A stretch of 64,000 nucleotides of DNA from Tidjanibacter sp. (GTDB taxonomy: Bacteria; Bacteroidota; Bacteroidia; Bacteroidales; Rikenellaceae): the NCBI GenBank assembly GCA_017396085.1, contig JAFQNC010000024.1, positions 1-64,000 of the forward strand, given 5' to 3'. Of the stretch, positions 33,720 through 42,371 are shown one piece after another. The stretch's first letter is position 1. The number at the start of each line of letters is the position of its first letter. The position numbers and the translations under genes are program-made. The notes under the pieces are model-generated. The model was given only the letters and a program-made list of their open reading frames with translations, was not told the origin of the DNA and searched no databases.

Positions 33720-35606
33720 ATGGACAACAACTTTATTGTTTCGGCACGCAAGTATCGCCCGATGACCTTTGAGTCGGTGGTGGGACAAAGCCACATTACC
33801 GACACACTCAAAAACGCCATTGCACGTGGGCAGTTGGCACACGCCTACCTGTTCTGCGGCCCGAGGGGCGTGGGTAAGACCACCTGTGCCCGAATCTTTG
33901 CCAAGACCATCAATTGCCTCAATCCCACCGCCGAGGGAGATGCCTGCGGTGAGTGTGAGTCGTGCAGGAGCTTCAATGAGGGTAGGAGTTTTTCCATCCA
34001 CGAACTCGATGCGGCTTCCAACAACTCCGTGGAGAACATCAGGGACCTCACGGACCAAGTGAGGGTTCCGCCTCAGGTGGGGCAATACAGCGTCTACATC
34101 ATTGATGAGGTGCATATGCTCTCGCAGGCGGCCTTCAACGCCTTCCTCAAAACGCTTGAGGAGCCCCCACACCACGCCATCTTCATCCTCGCAACCACCG
34201 AGAAGCACAAAATCATCCCCACAATCCTCTCGCGTTGCCAAATCTACGACTTCAACCGCATACGCATTGAGGACACGGTTAGTTACCTCAAATACATTGC
34301 TGGTCGTGAGGGTGTGCAGTTTGACGATGAGTCGTTGCACCTGATTGCCCGCAAGGCCGATGGCGGTATGAGGGACGCACTGTCGATGTTCGACAAGGCG
34401 GTGTCGTTCTGCGGTGGCAACCTCGCCTTCAAGGAGGTGGCCGCAACGCTCAATGTGCTTGATTATGATACCTACTTCGGTATTACCCAACACATCCTTG
34501 CCGGCGACTACAAGAGTGCTCTGTTGCTCTTTGACGATGTGCTCAAGAAGGGTTTTTCGGGCCAGATTTTTATGGGCGGACTGGCGAGCCATTTCAGGGA
34601 CCTGCTGATGTGTAAGGACCCCGCTACGCTGCCGCTGCTGGAAACCACGGGCTCGGTGTTGGAGCGATACAAACAACAGAGTGCTGCGTGTGATATTGCG
34701 TTCCTCTTTGGTGCCATTTCGTTGCTTGGTGCGCTTGACGGAGGCTTCCGCACCGCCACCAATCAACGTCTGCACGTGGAGTTGGGGCTGATGAAACTGT
34801 GCGGCTTGGAGCAAAAAAAAAACTCTGATGTAGGGGCACCTGCGCTCCCTCCACTGGTTAAGGGGGGTGCAGCGCCTACGACTATGAGCCCTGCGCCTGC
34901 CACCACCGTTGCCACAACTACTGCGCCCACACACACGGTCGCTACTACCACCGCTTCGGCTCCTGCTCCTGCGGTGGCAACACCCGCACAACCGGCACCA
35001 CAGCCGAGTGTGGCACCCCAAGCGCAACCGAGCGTGGCACAGCAGGTACAACCGCAAGTCCAGTCGCAGCCAAGCGTTGCTCCACAACCCACCGTTGCGC
35101 CACAGGCACAGCAACCTGCTCCGCGCCCTGCCGTTCAGCCCACCACCGCAACGCCCCGCAAATCCATCTTCGGAGGGGGCTCCATTGCGGCCATAATGAA
35201 TGGAATGGTGGAGAATGCCGATGAGGAGGAGAACACCATCGTTCACTACGACCCCGACACGGAGAGTAAGATTGCAGCCCACAGAGAGGAGTTCATCAGC
35301 GAGTTGGCGACCGAATTTCCGAGGTTGTCCTATGCACTCAAGAGTATGAGGGTGAGTGGACACACCATCTCGGCGGTGGTGATGACCGACCTTTTGAGGG
35401 AGGACATCTTGCGCCACAGCCCCGAGATTACCACCATCTTGCAGCGCACGTGTGGTGTGGATGGTGGCATTGTGCTCGACATTGCGGTAACAAAAGAGAA
35501 GGGTGTGGCTCTGCCGGTCAAGAGTGAGGACAAGGTGAAATTCCTCACAAAGGAGAACCCCGAACTGCTCAACCTAATCAAGGAATTGGACTTGGACATT
35601 GAGTAG
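33720..35606 (+). CDS. dnaX: DNA polymerase III subunits gamma and tau
   Basis: 628-residue clamp-loader ATPase. Domain I has Walker A GPRGVGKT (47-54), a zinc site (Cys66, Cys76, Cys79, Cys82) and Walker B IIDEVHML (127-134). The clamp-loader part (domains I-III) ends near residue 365. Next come lysines from an A10 run, an Ala/Pro/Gln/Thr-rich linker (about 372-480), and a C-terminal tau-specific domain (about 485-628). At the A10 run (34,813-34,822) the minus 1 frame stops at TGA and the plus 1 frame at TAG within a few codons, so slippage would make a gamma form of about 369-371 residues holding domains I-III. Full length is tau. tyrS follows after 129 bp. Confidence 0.96.
   Translation: MDNNFIVSARKYRPMTFESVVGQSHITDTLKNAIARGQLAHAYLFCGPRGVGKTTCARIFAKTINCLNPTAEGDACGECESCRSFNEGRSFSIHELDAASNNSVENIRDLTDQVRVPPQVGQYSVYIIDEVHMLSQAAFNAFLKTLEEPPHHAIFILATTEKHKIIPTILSRCQIYDFNRIRIEDTVSYLKYIAGREGVQFDDESLHLIARKADGGMRDALSMFDKAVSFCGGNLAFKEVAATLNVLDYDTYFGITQHILAGDYKSALLLFDDVLKKGFSGQIFMGGLASHFRDLLMCKDPATLPLLETTGSVLERYKQQSAACDIAFLFGAISLLGALDGGFRTATNQRLHVELGLMKLCGLEQKKNSDVGAPALPPLVKGGAAPTTMSPAPATTVATTTAPTHTVATTTASAPAPAVATPAQPAPQPSVAPQAQPSVAQQVQPQVQSQPSVAPQPTVAPQAQQPAPRPAVQPTTATPRKSIFGGGSIAAIMNGMVENADEEENTIVHYDPDTESKIAAHREEFISELATEFPRLSYALKSMRVSGHTISAVVMTDLLREDILRHSPEITTILQRTCGVDGGIVLDIAVTKEKGVALPVKSEDKVKFLTKENPELLNLIKELDLDIE
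34812..34879 (+). promoter_or_regulatory. Candidate programmed slippage/frameshift site in dnaX
   Basis: C followed by ten A residues encodes Gln365-Lys-Lys-Asn368. Adding one A, or a minus 1 ribosomal shift, reads AAA CTC TGA (stop). Losing one A, or a plus 1 shift, reads ACT CTG ATG TAG (stop). Seven bases after the run, GTAGG (34,830-34,834) can pair with CCTAC (34,875-34,879), and GCACC (34,836-34,840) with GGTGC (34,866-34,870), a possible stimulatory structure. In known cases, E. coli uses ribosomal shifting and Thermus thermophilus transcriptional slippage on A9. Confidence 0.65.
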
Positions 35607-35735
35607 GGGTGTGTGCGAGCAGGGGTAGCACATAAGAATAGAGAGAGATTTGTGCGTGGGCCGAGAGAGGGCCGACAATCGACACAAGATAAGATTACAA
35701 ACGAAAGAAGAAAAACATAAGAAGAGAGAAAAAAG

Positions 35736-37028
35736 ATGAATTTTGTAGAAGAACTCAAATGGAGAGGTATGGTGCACGATATGATGCCCGGCACCGAGGA
35801 GCAGTTGAACAAAGAGATGACCACGGCCTACTTGGGTATTGACCCCACGGCCGACTCGCTCCACATTGGCCACTTGGTGGGTGTGATGATTCTCAAACAC
35901 CTCCAAAGGTGTGGCCACAAGCCCATCGCTTTGGTGGGTGGTGCAACGGGTATGATTGGCGACCCCTCGGGTAAGTCGCAGGAGCGCAACCTGCTTGACG
36001 AGGCTACTCTGCGCCACAACCAAGAGTGCATCAAGCAGCAACTTGCCAAACTCATTGACTTTGACAGCGATGCCCCCAATGCCGCAGTGATGGTGAACAA
36101 CTACGACTGGATGAAGGATTTTTCCTTCTTGGCGTTCATTCGCGATGTGGGCAAGCACATCACGGTAAACTATATGATGGCCAAGGACTCTGTGAAGAAG
36201 CGTTTTAATGGCGAGGGCGATGGTATGTCGTTCACCGAGTTTACCTACCAGCTCGTGCAGGGCTACGACTTCTTCCACCTCTACGAGGCTCACGGTTGCA
36301 AACTCCAACTCGGAGGTAGCGACCAGTGGGGTAACATCACCACAGGTACCGAACTCATCCGCCGCAAACTCGGCAAAGACGATGCCTATGCGCTGACCTG
36401 CCCCCTCATCAAGAAGGCCGATGGTACCAAGTTTGGCAAAACCGAGAGCGGCAACGTGTGGCTCTCGCCCAAATACACCTCGCCCTACAAATTCTATCAG
36501 TTTTGGCTCAATGTGAGCGATGAGGATGCCAAGAGCTACATCCGCATCTTTACTCTGCTCGACCGCCAAACCGTGGAGGCTCTCATTGCCGAGCACGAGG
36601 AGGCTCCCCACGAGCGCAAACTCCAAAAGCGTTTGGCCAAGGAGGTAACCTGTATGATTCACTCCGAGGAGGAGTATGAGAAGGCTGTGGCTGCCAGTGG
36701 TATCCTCTTTGGTGCCAATGCTGCCGAGGCTCTCCACACCATTGACGAGCAAACCTTCTTGCAGGTGTTTGAGGGTGTGCCCCAGTTCAAAGTGTCGGCC
36801 GAGGAGTTGGCTGCGGGCGTGGACTTCCTCGCTCTGTGTGCCGAGAAGAGCAACATCTTCCCCTCGAAGGGCGAGTTGCGCAAACTCATTCAGGGTGGCG
36901 GCGTGTCGCTCAACAAGGAGAAGGTTGCTGACCCCTATATGGTTGTGGGTAGCGAGCAGCTGATTGCCGGTAAGTACCTGTTGGTGCAGAAGGGCAAGAA
37001 GAACTACTACATCATCATTGCCGAGTAG
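35736..37028 (+). CDS. tyrS: Tyrosyl-tRNA synthetase
   Basis: A 430-residue class I synthetase. The HIGH-like motif is [10 protein letters not shown], the tyrosine-binding block is [10 protein letters not shown] with GGSDQWGN, and the KMSKS-like loop is [13 protein letters not shown]. An S4-like RNA-binding domain closes the protein ([17 protein letters not shown]). Length is typical. It lies downstream of dnaX and 20 bp before the peptidase gene, so it is probably cotranscribed with the latter. The gap to dnaX is purine-rich with no obvious hairpin. Confidence 0.97.
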   Translation: MNFVEELKWRGMVHDMMPGTEEQLNKEMTTAYLGIDPTADSLHIGHLVGVMILKHLQRCGHKPIALVGGATGMIGDPSGKSQERNLLDEATLRHNQECIKQQLAKLIDFDSDAPNAAVMVNNYDWMKDFSFLAFIRDVGKHITVNYMMAKDSVKKRFNGEGDGMSFTEFTYQLVQGYDFFHLYEAHGCKLQLGGSDQWGNITTGTELIRRKLGKDDAYALTCPLIKKADGTKFGKTESGNVWLSPKYTSPYKFYQFWLNVSDEDAKSYIRIFTLLDRQTVEALIAEHEEAPHERKLQKRLAKEVTCMIHSEEEYEKAVAASGILFGANAAEALHTIDEQTFLQVFEGVPQFKVSAEELAAGVDFLALCAEKSNIFPSKGELRKLIQGGGVSLNKEKVADPYMVVGSEQLIAGKYLLVQKGKKNYYIIIAE

Positions 37029-37048
37029 GGGGCAGAAAATTTTCCCGT

Positions 37049-38512
37049 ATGAAACCTATGAGACGTTTGGTCTTTACGATAGCGATGTTGTGTGCATCGC
37101 TATCTTTTGTTTGGGGACAGAGTGGCGACTTGGGGAGTGCCCTTCGTGGCCACATCGACTACCTCTGTGCCGAGACTCTTGCGGGGCGCAAGGCGGGTAG
37201 TGAGCAGGGCCACAAGGCTGCCGACTATGTGGCGGCACAATTTGGCACAATGGGCATTGAGCCGTGGGATGAGGAGGGCTACCTCAAACCATTTTCGGCT
37301 CCCAGCACGGGGCGTAAGTATCGCAATGTGGTGGCTAAGATAGAGGGGCGCAACCCCAACGACTATGTTATCATCGGTGCCCACTACGACCACCTCGGCA
37401 CCAAACGTGGCAAAATCTACACGGGGGCCGATGACAACGCCTCGGGTGTGGCCGCCTTGTTGGAGTTGGCACGCAACTTTGCCATCCGCAACTACAAGCC
37501 ACTCTACACCCTTGTCTTTGTGGCCTTCGATGCCGAGGAGGTTGGCCTCTATGGCTCCACGGCTTTCTCCACCCTCTTTGCCGAGAGGCCCGAGAGCGTG
37601 AGGCTGATGGTCAGTATGGATATGGTGGGCCGCCTCCACGATGGGGCCTTGGAATTTCAGGGCACCGGCACGCTCAAAGATTGTGCGCAGAGGCTCAACC
37701 GAGCAGCCGAGAAGAACAATGTCCGCATCAGCACCAAAAAGTTTGAAAACACACCTCTGATTGCCACCGACACCGAGCCCTTTGCCAAACTCGGTATACC
37801 CACACTGGCCGTTAGTACAGGTATTCACGAAGATTATCACACCCCGCAAGACACACCCGAGAAGATTGACTACGAGGGCCTTGTGAGGGTGGTGGAAATG
37901 ATGGCCGACTTTGTCCTCTCGCTCGACACCGAGGAGGGTGCTGTGTCCACCGGAAAACTCTCCTACAAGCACCGCAACGCACGTGGGGTCTTTGACTGGG
38001 GCCTGACGGGAGCCATCGGTAGCAGTTACCACTCCTATCCGAAGAGTGCCGTGGAGGGTAAGTCGGCGCGTGCTTGGAATGTGGGCCTGTGGGCGCAGGC
38101 CAGCGGTAGGCACCTTGCCGTGCGCACCTCGCTCATCTACGACAAGCGCAAGGCTCAGGCTCCGAGCGACCCGACCGACATATTCTCCAAAGCCCAAACA
38201 CTCTCCCTCCAATCGGCCACCCTGCCGGTGGAGGTGCTGCTGAAAACGGCAGGCAAGACAATGTGTGCCTATGTGGGGGCGGGAGCCTATGGGACCTACA
38301 ACTTTGGAGTGCGAGTGGATGGTAAGCGTGTGGCCGAGGGTGCGCACAACATCAGAGCGTGGGAATATGGCTGGCAGTGGAGCATTGGCTACCGCTTTAC
38401 CACCTTCTACATTGAGGCCACCAAACGCTACGCACTCAATGGGGTATACGCCACCGACACCCCCGCAGCCAACAACCGCTCCTCGCTCTGCACCATCGGC
38501 ATTGTGTTTTAG
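37049..38512 (+). CDS. M28 peptidase fused to a PorT-like outer-membrane beta-barrel
   Basis: 487 residues with a signal peptide ending FVWGQ (about 23). Residues about 30-295 are an M28 aminopeptidase with all zinc ligands visible: His112 in GAHYDHLG, Asp128/129 in GADDNASG, Glu163-Glu164 in DAEEVG, Asp191 in SMDMVG and His264 in EDYHTPQDT. Residues about 310-487 are not peptidase: they look like an 8-10 strand beta-barrel of the Bacteroidota PorT/OMP_b-brl_2 type, with alternating strands (LPVEVLLKT, YVGAGAYGTYNFGVRV, YGWQWSIGYRF) and a terminal Phe as required for barrel insertion. The peptidase would then be anchored at the outer membrane. A start at 37,058 is also possible. Confidence 0.82.
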   Translation: MKPMRRLVFTIAMLCASLSFVWGQSGDLGSALRGHIDYLCAETLAGRKAGSEQGHKAADYVAAQFGTMGIEPWDEEGYLKPFSAPSTGRKYRNVVAKIEGRNPNDYVIIGAHYDHLGTKRGKIYTGADDNASGVAALLELARNFAIRNYKPLYTLVFVAFDAEEVGLYGSTAFSTLFAERPESVRLMVSMDMVGRLHDGALEFQGTGTLKDCAQRLNRAAEKNNVRISTKKFENTPLIATDTEPFAKLGIPTLAVSTGIHEDYHTPQDTPEKIDYEGLVRVVEMMADFVLSLDTEEGAVSTGKLSYKHRNARGVFDWGLTGAIGSSYHSYPKSAVEGKSARAWNVGLWAQASGRHLAVRTSLIYDKRKAQAPSDPTDIFSKAQTLSLQSATLPVEVLLKTAGKTMCAYVGAGAYGTYNFGVRVDGKRVAEGAHNIRAWEYGWQWSIGYRFTTFYIEATKRYALNGVYATDTPAANNRSSLCTIGIVF

Positions 38513-38724
38513 GGGCGGGGCTGTTGCTCGCCGGAATGGGAAATGCCCCTCCCAAATCAGAGCCACTTTGGAGCCGGAGAAGAAATTTTAGGCCTGCATT
38601 TTGTGGTGGAGTAAGAAAAAATTGCTATCTTGCAACAAATTATCTCTCACCGCACTTGTGGCGGTGGAGCCCGAATGGAGGAGGAAGAGTAAGAAAACGT
38701 ATATATATAATAAATAGGTATCCT

Positions 38725-39603
38725 ATGGAATATAGTAAGATGTTGGCCGAGTATGGCCCCGCAATGAGCGAACAAGAGGTTGCAGACTTTGTTGCCGAGT
38801 GTCGCAAAAAATCGGTGCGCAACCAAAACGCAGAGGTCTATAAACTCTGCTACAGCACCATCGACCTGACCACCCTCACAGAGAAAGACTCCGTGGAGTC
38901 GGTGGGTAAGTTCGTGAAGAAGGCTGTCGATTTCAACACCCACTATCCCAACATCCCCAACGTGGCTTCAATCTGCGTGTTCCCACTCTTTGTAGACGTT
39001 GTGGGCCTCGGAGTTGAGGGCACCGACATTGGTGTAACCAGCGTGGCCGCAGGCTTCCCCGCATCGCAGACCTTTGTGGAGGTCAAGATGTTGGAGGTGT
39101 CGATGGCTGTGGAGAACGGAGCCGATGAGATTGACGTGGTAATTAATGTGGGCCAGATGTTGGAGGGCGACTACGAGCCTATGACCAACGAGATTGCTAT
39201 GCTGCGTGAGGAGGCTGGCGAGGACACCGTTTTCAAGGTGATTATCGAGAGCGGTGCGCTGCAAACTCCCGAACTTATCCGCAAGGCCTCGTTGCTGTCG
39301 ATGTTTGCCGGTGCCGACTTTGTCAAGACCTCCACAGGCAAGATTCCTGTGGCAGCAACCCCCGAGGCAGCCGTGGTGATGTGTACCGCCATCAAGGACT
39401 ACTACCTCAAAACCGGTCGCAAGGTGGGCTTCAAGGCCGCAGGCGGCATCCGTAGTGCCGAGGAGGCAGCCCTGTTCTACACCATCGTGGAGGAGATTTT
39501 GGGCAAGGAGTGGTGTACCCCCGCATTGTGGCGCATCGGTGCAAGTTCGCTCGCCAATGGGCTCATCTCTGCCATTGAGGGCAAGGAGGTTAAGTACTTT
39601 TAG
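38725..39603 (+). CDS. deoC: Deoxyribose-phosphate aldolase
   Basis: A 292-residue class I aldolase from the ATG at 38,725, the first that gives a normal N-terminus; a longer in-frame reading from 38,524 starts inside non-conserved sequence. It cleaves 2-deoxyribose-5-phosphate to glyceraldehyde-3-phosphate and acetaldehyde. The Schiff-base lysine sits in DFVKTSTGK, with IDVVINVG and KVGFKAAGGIR as further marks. This is the longer DeoC form common in Bacteroidota. It is a single gene, followed by a 102-bp palindromic sequence and a terminator shared with galK. Confidence 0.95.
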   Translation: MEYSKMLAEYGPAMSEQEVADFVAECRKKSVRNQNAEVYKLCYSTIDLTTLTEKDSVESVGKFVKKAVDFNTHYPNIPNVASICVFPLFVDVVGLGVEGTDIGVTSVAAGFPASQTFVEVKMLEVSMAVENGADEIDVVINVGQMLEGDYEPMTNEIAMLREEAGEDTVFKVIIESGALQTPELIRKASLLSMFAGADFVKTSTGKIPVAATPEAAVVMCTAIKDYYLKTGRKVGFKAAGGIRSAEEAALFYTIVEEILGKEWCTPALWRIGASSLANGLISAIEGKEVKYF

Positions 39604-39631
39604 GAGGCCTACGGGCGTAAGAGAAGCCGTC

Positions 39632-39733
39632 TAACAAGGTGATTTCTGCGTTACGCTTGCCCTCAAAATCCTCATTTACGCCAAGTAAACTGCGGTTTTT
39701 CGGGCTACGCAAGCCTTGAAATACCTCTTGTTA
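39632..39733. repeat. 102-bp nested imperfect palindrome
   Basis: The ends TAACAAG and CTTGTTA are exact inverted repeats, and pairing continues inward through GCTTGCCC/GGGC...GCAAGC and AAAATCC/GGTTTTT to a central TTTAC/GTAAA hairpin. The whole 102 bp could fold into one long stem. It lies 28 bp after deoC and encodes nothing. It may be a MITE-like element or a structured 3' end. Confidence 0.65.
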
Positions 39734-39754
39734 TACAACTTTTGGCAAATGAAA

Positions 39755-39779
39755 GGGTGTGTCCGCTGTGGACACACCC
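39755..39779. terminator. Hairpin terminator between convergent deoC and galK
   Basis: A perfect 10-bp stem, GGGTGTGTCC / GGACACACCC, encloses a five-base loop. Tails are moderately T-rich on the minus strand (TTTCATTT). Its stem sequence nearly repeats that of the terminator at 29,032. Confidence 0.8.
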
Positions 39780-39822
39780 TTGCTATTTATGTTCGTTGCT
39801 CACCTTTGGCAGGTGCCACCTC

Positions 39823-40959
39823 CTACAAGCGGCGTGCGCCATCGCTGATGACCACGGGGATAATCTTCGGCTCGTGGCCATAGCGGGCAGCGAACTTCTC
39901 GGTGGCAGTGGCGATGAAACCCTCGTAGAGTTCCTCCTTCACGAGGTTGATGGTGCAGCCACCAAAACCGCCACCCATAATCCTCGAACCACTCACGCCA
40001 CACTCCTTGGCCACCTCGGCCAAAAAGTCCAACTCCTCGCAACTGACCTCATAGTCGCGCGACATACCCCAGTGGGTTTCGTACATCCTCGCACCAACGG
40101 TCTCAAGGTCGCCCTGCTCCAGTGCGGCACACACGTCAAGCACCCTCCGCTCCTCGCCAATCACATAGCGGGCACGCAGGTAGTCCTCCTCCGAAATCTC
40201 GCCCTTGATGGCCTCAAGTTGCTCCATCGTGGCACCACGCAGGAACTCCTGACCGAGAACGGCTGCAACCCGCTCGCACGAAGCACGGCGGTCGTTGTAG
40301 GGCGAACCCACAAGTTCGTGCTTCACACACGAGTTCACCAAAACCAAACGATAGCCGTGGGCGGTGGGGTCAAAGGGGAAGTACTCAAACTCCATCGAGC
40401 GGCAGTCGAGCCTCATAAGGTGGCCGGCCTTGCCGTGTACGGATGCAAATTGGTCCATAATGCCACAGTTCACACCGCAGTAGTTGTGCTCGGTGGACTG
40501 GCCTATGCGTGCGAGTTCAAATTTTTCGATACCAAGGTTGTAGAGGTCGTTCAGAGCGAAAGCAAAGGTGCTTTCCAGCGCAGCCGAAGAACTCATACCC
40601 GCACCCAGAGGCACATCGCCACTGAACACAGCGTCAAAACCACCAATGGTGTAGCCCCTCTTTTGGATTTCGCGGCACACACCAAAGACGTAGCAAGCCC
40701 ACTGCTCGGCAGGTTTGTCCTCCTCACAAAGGCCGAACTCGCTGCTCTCACCGAGGTCGAGTGCGTGGACCTTCACACGGTCGCTACCGTTAAGACGAAT
40801 GGCGGCAACAATGCCTTTGTCTACTGCACCGGGGAATACGAAACCACCATTGTAGTCGGTGTGCTCGCCAATGAGGTTGATGCGGCCGGGGGAGGTGAAG
40901 AGAATGGCCCCCTCGCCATAGAGTTCTTGGAACTTCTGCTCCACAAGGTTAGTGTTCAT
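39823..40959 (-). CDS. galK: Galactokinase
   Basis: A 378-residue GHMP-family kinase that phosphorylates galactose at C1, the entry to the Leloir pathway. Signature blocks are GRINLIGEHTDYNGG (galactokinase signature near the N-terminus), the ATP loop PLGAGMSSSAALE, and the C-terminal GGGFGGCTIN. Length is standard. It stands alone between two gene-poor stretches; no galM or galT is adjacent. A link to the upstream PUL, which may release galactose, is possible but not shown. Confidence 0.97.
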   Translation of the reverse strand: MNTNLVEQKFQELYGEGAILFTSPGRINLIGEHTDYNGGFVFPGAVDKGIVAAIRLNGSDRVKVHALDLGESSEFGLCEEDKPAEQWACYVFGVCREIQKRGYTIGGFDAVFSGDVPLGAGMSSSAALESTFAFALNDLYNLGIEKFELARIGQSTEHNYCGVNCGIMDQFASVHGKAGHLMRLDCRSMEFEYFPFDPTAHGYRLVLVNSCVKHELVGSPYNDRRASCERVAAVLGQEFLRGATMEQLEAIKGEISEEDYLRARYVIGEERRVLDVCAALEQGDLETVGARMYETHWGMSRDYEVSCEELDFLAEVAKECGVSGSRIMGGGFGGCTINLVKEELYEGFIATATEKFAARYGHEPKIIPVVISDGARRL

Positions 40960-41141
40960 AGTGTTTGTGTGAATTTGTTTATTTGTGTATGTGTGTATTG
41001 TCGTTTCGCATTGTTCGTGTAAAAATAGTGTCTTTGGTCCGAAAAGTCAATACACCGAGGGGATATTTCTCCGTGTGTGGTATGTTTTGAACAGTTTGGG
41101 GTGTTTGTGGCGTTTTTGTTACCCGTGTATTCCAACCACCG

Positions 41142-41160
41142 CTCCCCTAAGTTAGGGGAG
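41142..41160. repeat. 19-bp perfect palindrome
   Basis: CTCCCCTAA, G, TTAGGGGAG. It resembles the outer hairpin of the two-hairpin element 13 bp further on, with different pairs at several positions. Confidence 0.85.
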
Positions 41161-41171
41161 AATGGAAGTAG

Positions 41172-41221
41172 GTCCCCCTCTAAGTTAGAGGGGGTGCTGC
41201 GGAGCAGCGGGGGCGTCTGTT
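41172..41221. repeat. Two-hairpin palindromic element, copy 2
   Basis: Contains the same outer 21-bp palindrome as copy 1 (41,174-41,194) and the same flank GGCGTCTGTT, in opposite orientation. The inner hairpin is GCTGC-GGA-GCAGC (41,196-41,208), versus GCCC-GAA-GGGC in copy 1 read the same way: different sequence, same fold. Confidence 0.8.
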
Positions 41222-41231
41222 TCGGGTAGGG

Positions 41232-41276
41232 CCACTAAGGACCTTAAAGCCCTTAAAGTCCTTAAGGCCCTTAAGG
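41232..41276. repeat. Nonamer tandem repeat, CCTTAAAG type
   Basis: Five consecutive 9-bp units: CCACTAAGG, ACCTTAAAG, CCCTTAAAG, TCCTTAAGG, CCCTTAAGG. A related array lies at 55,944. Confidence 0.85.
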
Positions 41277-41367
41277 CAGACGGTAGACAGCGCCTTTGGC
41301 GCAGAATAAGCGGTAGATGCCAACCGCCAACCTACGGCAGTCGTGGCAAGGCGCAGGCGTTGCCTGT

Positions 41368-41395
41368 AATTCTCAATTCTCAATTCTCAATTCTC
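41368..41395. repeat. Heptamer tandem repeat (AATTCTC)x4
   Basis: Four exact AATTCTC units, identical to the array before dnaX, 9 bp from the stop codon of the leftward MORN gene. Confidence 0.9.
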
Positions 41396-41404
41396 ACTTC
41401 CCCT

Positions 41405-42337
41405 CTACTCTCTGTATTCGTCATCGGACCAGAGGCCCGCAACCATTTGGCCATCGGTATCAATGAAGAGCCCCTCGCCCGACCTTGTGCCACCTTGCCA
41501 AAAACCAAACCACACAGCACCCGTGGACCAGCGGTAGATGCCAAAGCCCTCACGCAGGCCACCAACCGTTTCACCCTCGTAGGTGTCGCCCGAAGGGAGC
41601 TGTTCACGCACCCAGCGGTAGGCCGAGTAGTGCTCGGTGGAGGGGTATGTGTTGGTGGGGCGGCCCGCCTCAAAGGGGCCAAAGTAGACCACCTCGCCCG
41701 CAGAGTTGTAGATGGTGCCCAGACCATCGGGAAGCCCACCCGAGTAGTTGCCAACATAGCACACCCCGGCAGGGCAGTGGGCCAAGTGGAGGCGGAGGGT
41801 GTCCGACACGATGGTTACCCCAAAGCCCGTGGCGTGGTTGATGTAGCGCCCGTAGTGGGTTTGGTCGGCACACTCAGTGCGCCCCATTCCGTGCCGCTCG
41901 TCATTCTCCCACTCGCCAACATAACAGACACCCGTGTCCCACAGGTAGGCTCCGTAGCCATCCCGTGTGCCCCCGCGTAGTTGGCCATAGTAGCAACCAT
42001 TGTCGTAGCCCTCGTAGACGGTGAAAGCGGGAGTGTTGGGCGTGGTGGCTTGGTTGGCCCAATAGGTGGCGAGTTGGGGTAGGGAGGTGGCAAGTTTGCG
42101 GGCAAGGTATTGTTGGGCCTCGGGGAGTCCGTTCTCGGCCGCAAGGCGCATAAAGTGGGCACTGCGGGTGGCATTGGGTGCGGTGCCCATACCCCGCTCA
42201 TAGCAAATGGCCGCATTGTATTGAGCCACGGGGTTGCCACTGCGTGCGGCAGCCAAAAAATCACTCGGCTGCTGGCCGTAGAGCGAAGTGGCCGAGAGCA
42301 GTAGGGCCATAATATATAATAGTGTGCGCTGTGCCAT
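41405..42337 (-). CDS. Secreted Sel1/MORN-repeat protein
   Basis: 310 residues from the ATG at 42,337, which starts a signal peptide (MAQRTLLYIMALLLSATSLYG); the longer reading crosses a promoter and a tRNA gene and is not credible. Residues about 25-75 contain Sel1-like helical repeats (AQYNAAICYERGMGT, AAENGLPEAQQYLA). The rest holds about seven MORN-like repeats, e.g. YVGEWENDERHGMGR, YVGNYSGGLPDGLG and YEGETVGGLREGFG. MORN repeats bind lipids or proteins as a beta-sheet ladder; their bacterial role is poorly known. No catalytic motif is seen. A TATCTTTG box is 27 bp upstream. Confidence 0.85.
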   Translation of the reverse strand: MAQRTLLYIMALLLSATSLYGQQPSDFLAAARSGNPVAQYNAAICYERGMGTAPNATRSAHFMRLAAENGLPEAQQYLARKLATSLPQLATYWANQATTPNTPAFTVYEGYDNGCYYGQLRGGTRDGYGAYLWDTGVCYVGEWENDERHGMGRTECADQTHYGRYINHATGFGVTIVSDTLRLHLAHCPAGVCYVGNYSGGLPDGLGTIYNSAGEVVYFGPFEAGRPTNTYPSTEHYSAYRWVREQLPSGDTYEGETVGGLREGFGIYRWSTGAVWFGFWQGGTRSGEGLFIDTDGQMVAGLWSDDEYRE

Positions 42338-42363
42338 AACTCTTTGGGTCTGTTGTTCAGTGG

Positions 42364-42371
42364 CAAAGATA
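42364..42371 (-). promoter_or_regulatory. Minus 7 element for the MORN gene
   Basis: CAAAGATA (TATCTTTG leftward) fits TAnnTTTG and supports the start at 42,337. Confidence 0.45.

Larger units (their letters stand above)
40960..41404. other. Gene-free repeat-rich interval between galK and the MORN gene
   Basis: This 445-bp interval holds no credible gene. Its first 180 bp are AT/GT-rich leader of galK without a clear TAnnTTTG box. From 41,142 on it is a chain of small repeats: a 19-bp palindrome, the two-hairpin element, a nonamer array, a GCGCC-TTT-GGCGC hairpin (41,290-41,302) and a heptamer array ending 9 bp from the MORN gene stop. Confidence 0.8.

Noticed and set aside
34830..34879. A third copy of the two-hairpin repeat inside dnaX
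   Set aside because: The CCCTCC...GGGGGGTGCAGCG stretch resembles the element loosely, but the flank and outer palindrome do not match. It is better treated as local structure near the slippage site.
38524..38724. N-terminal extension of DeoC
   Set aside because: No family member has it and it translates to non-conserved Arg/Trp-rich sequence; the ATG at 38,725 is normal.
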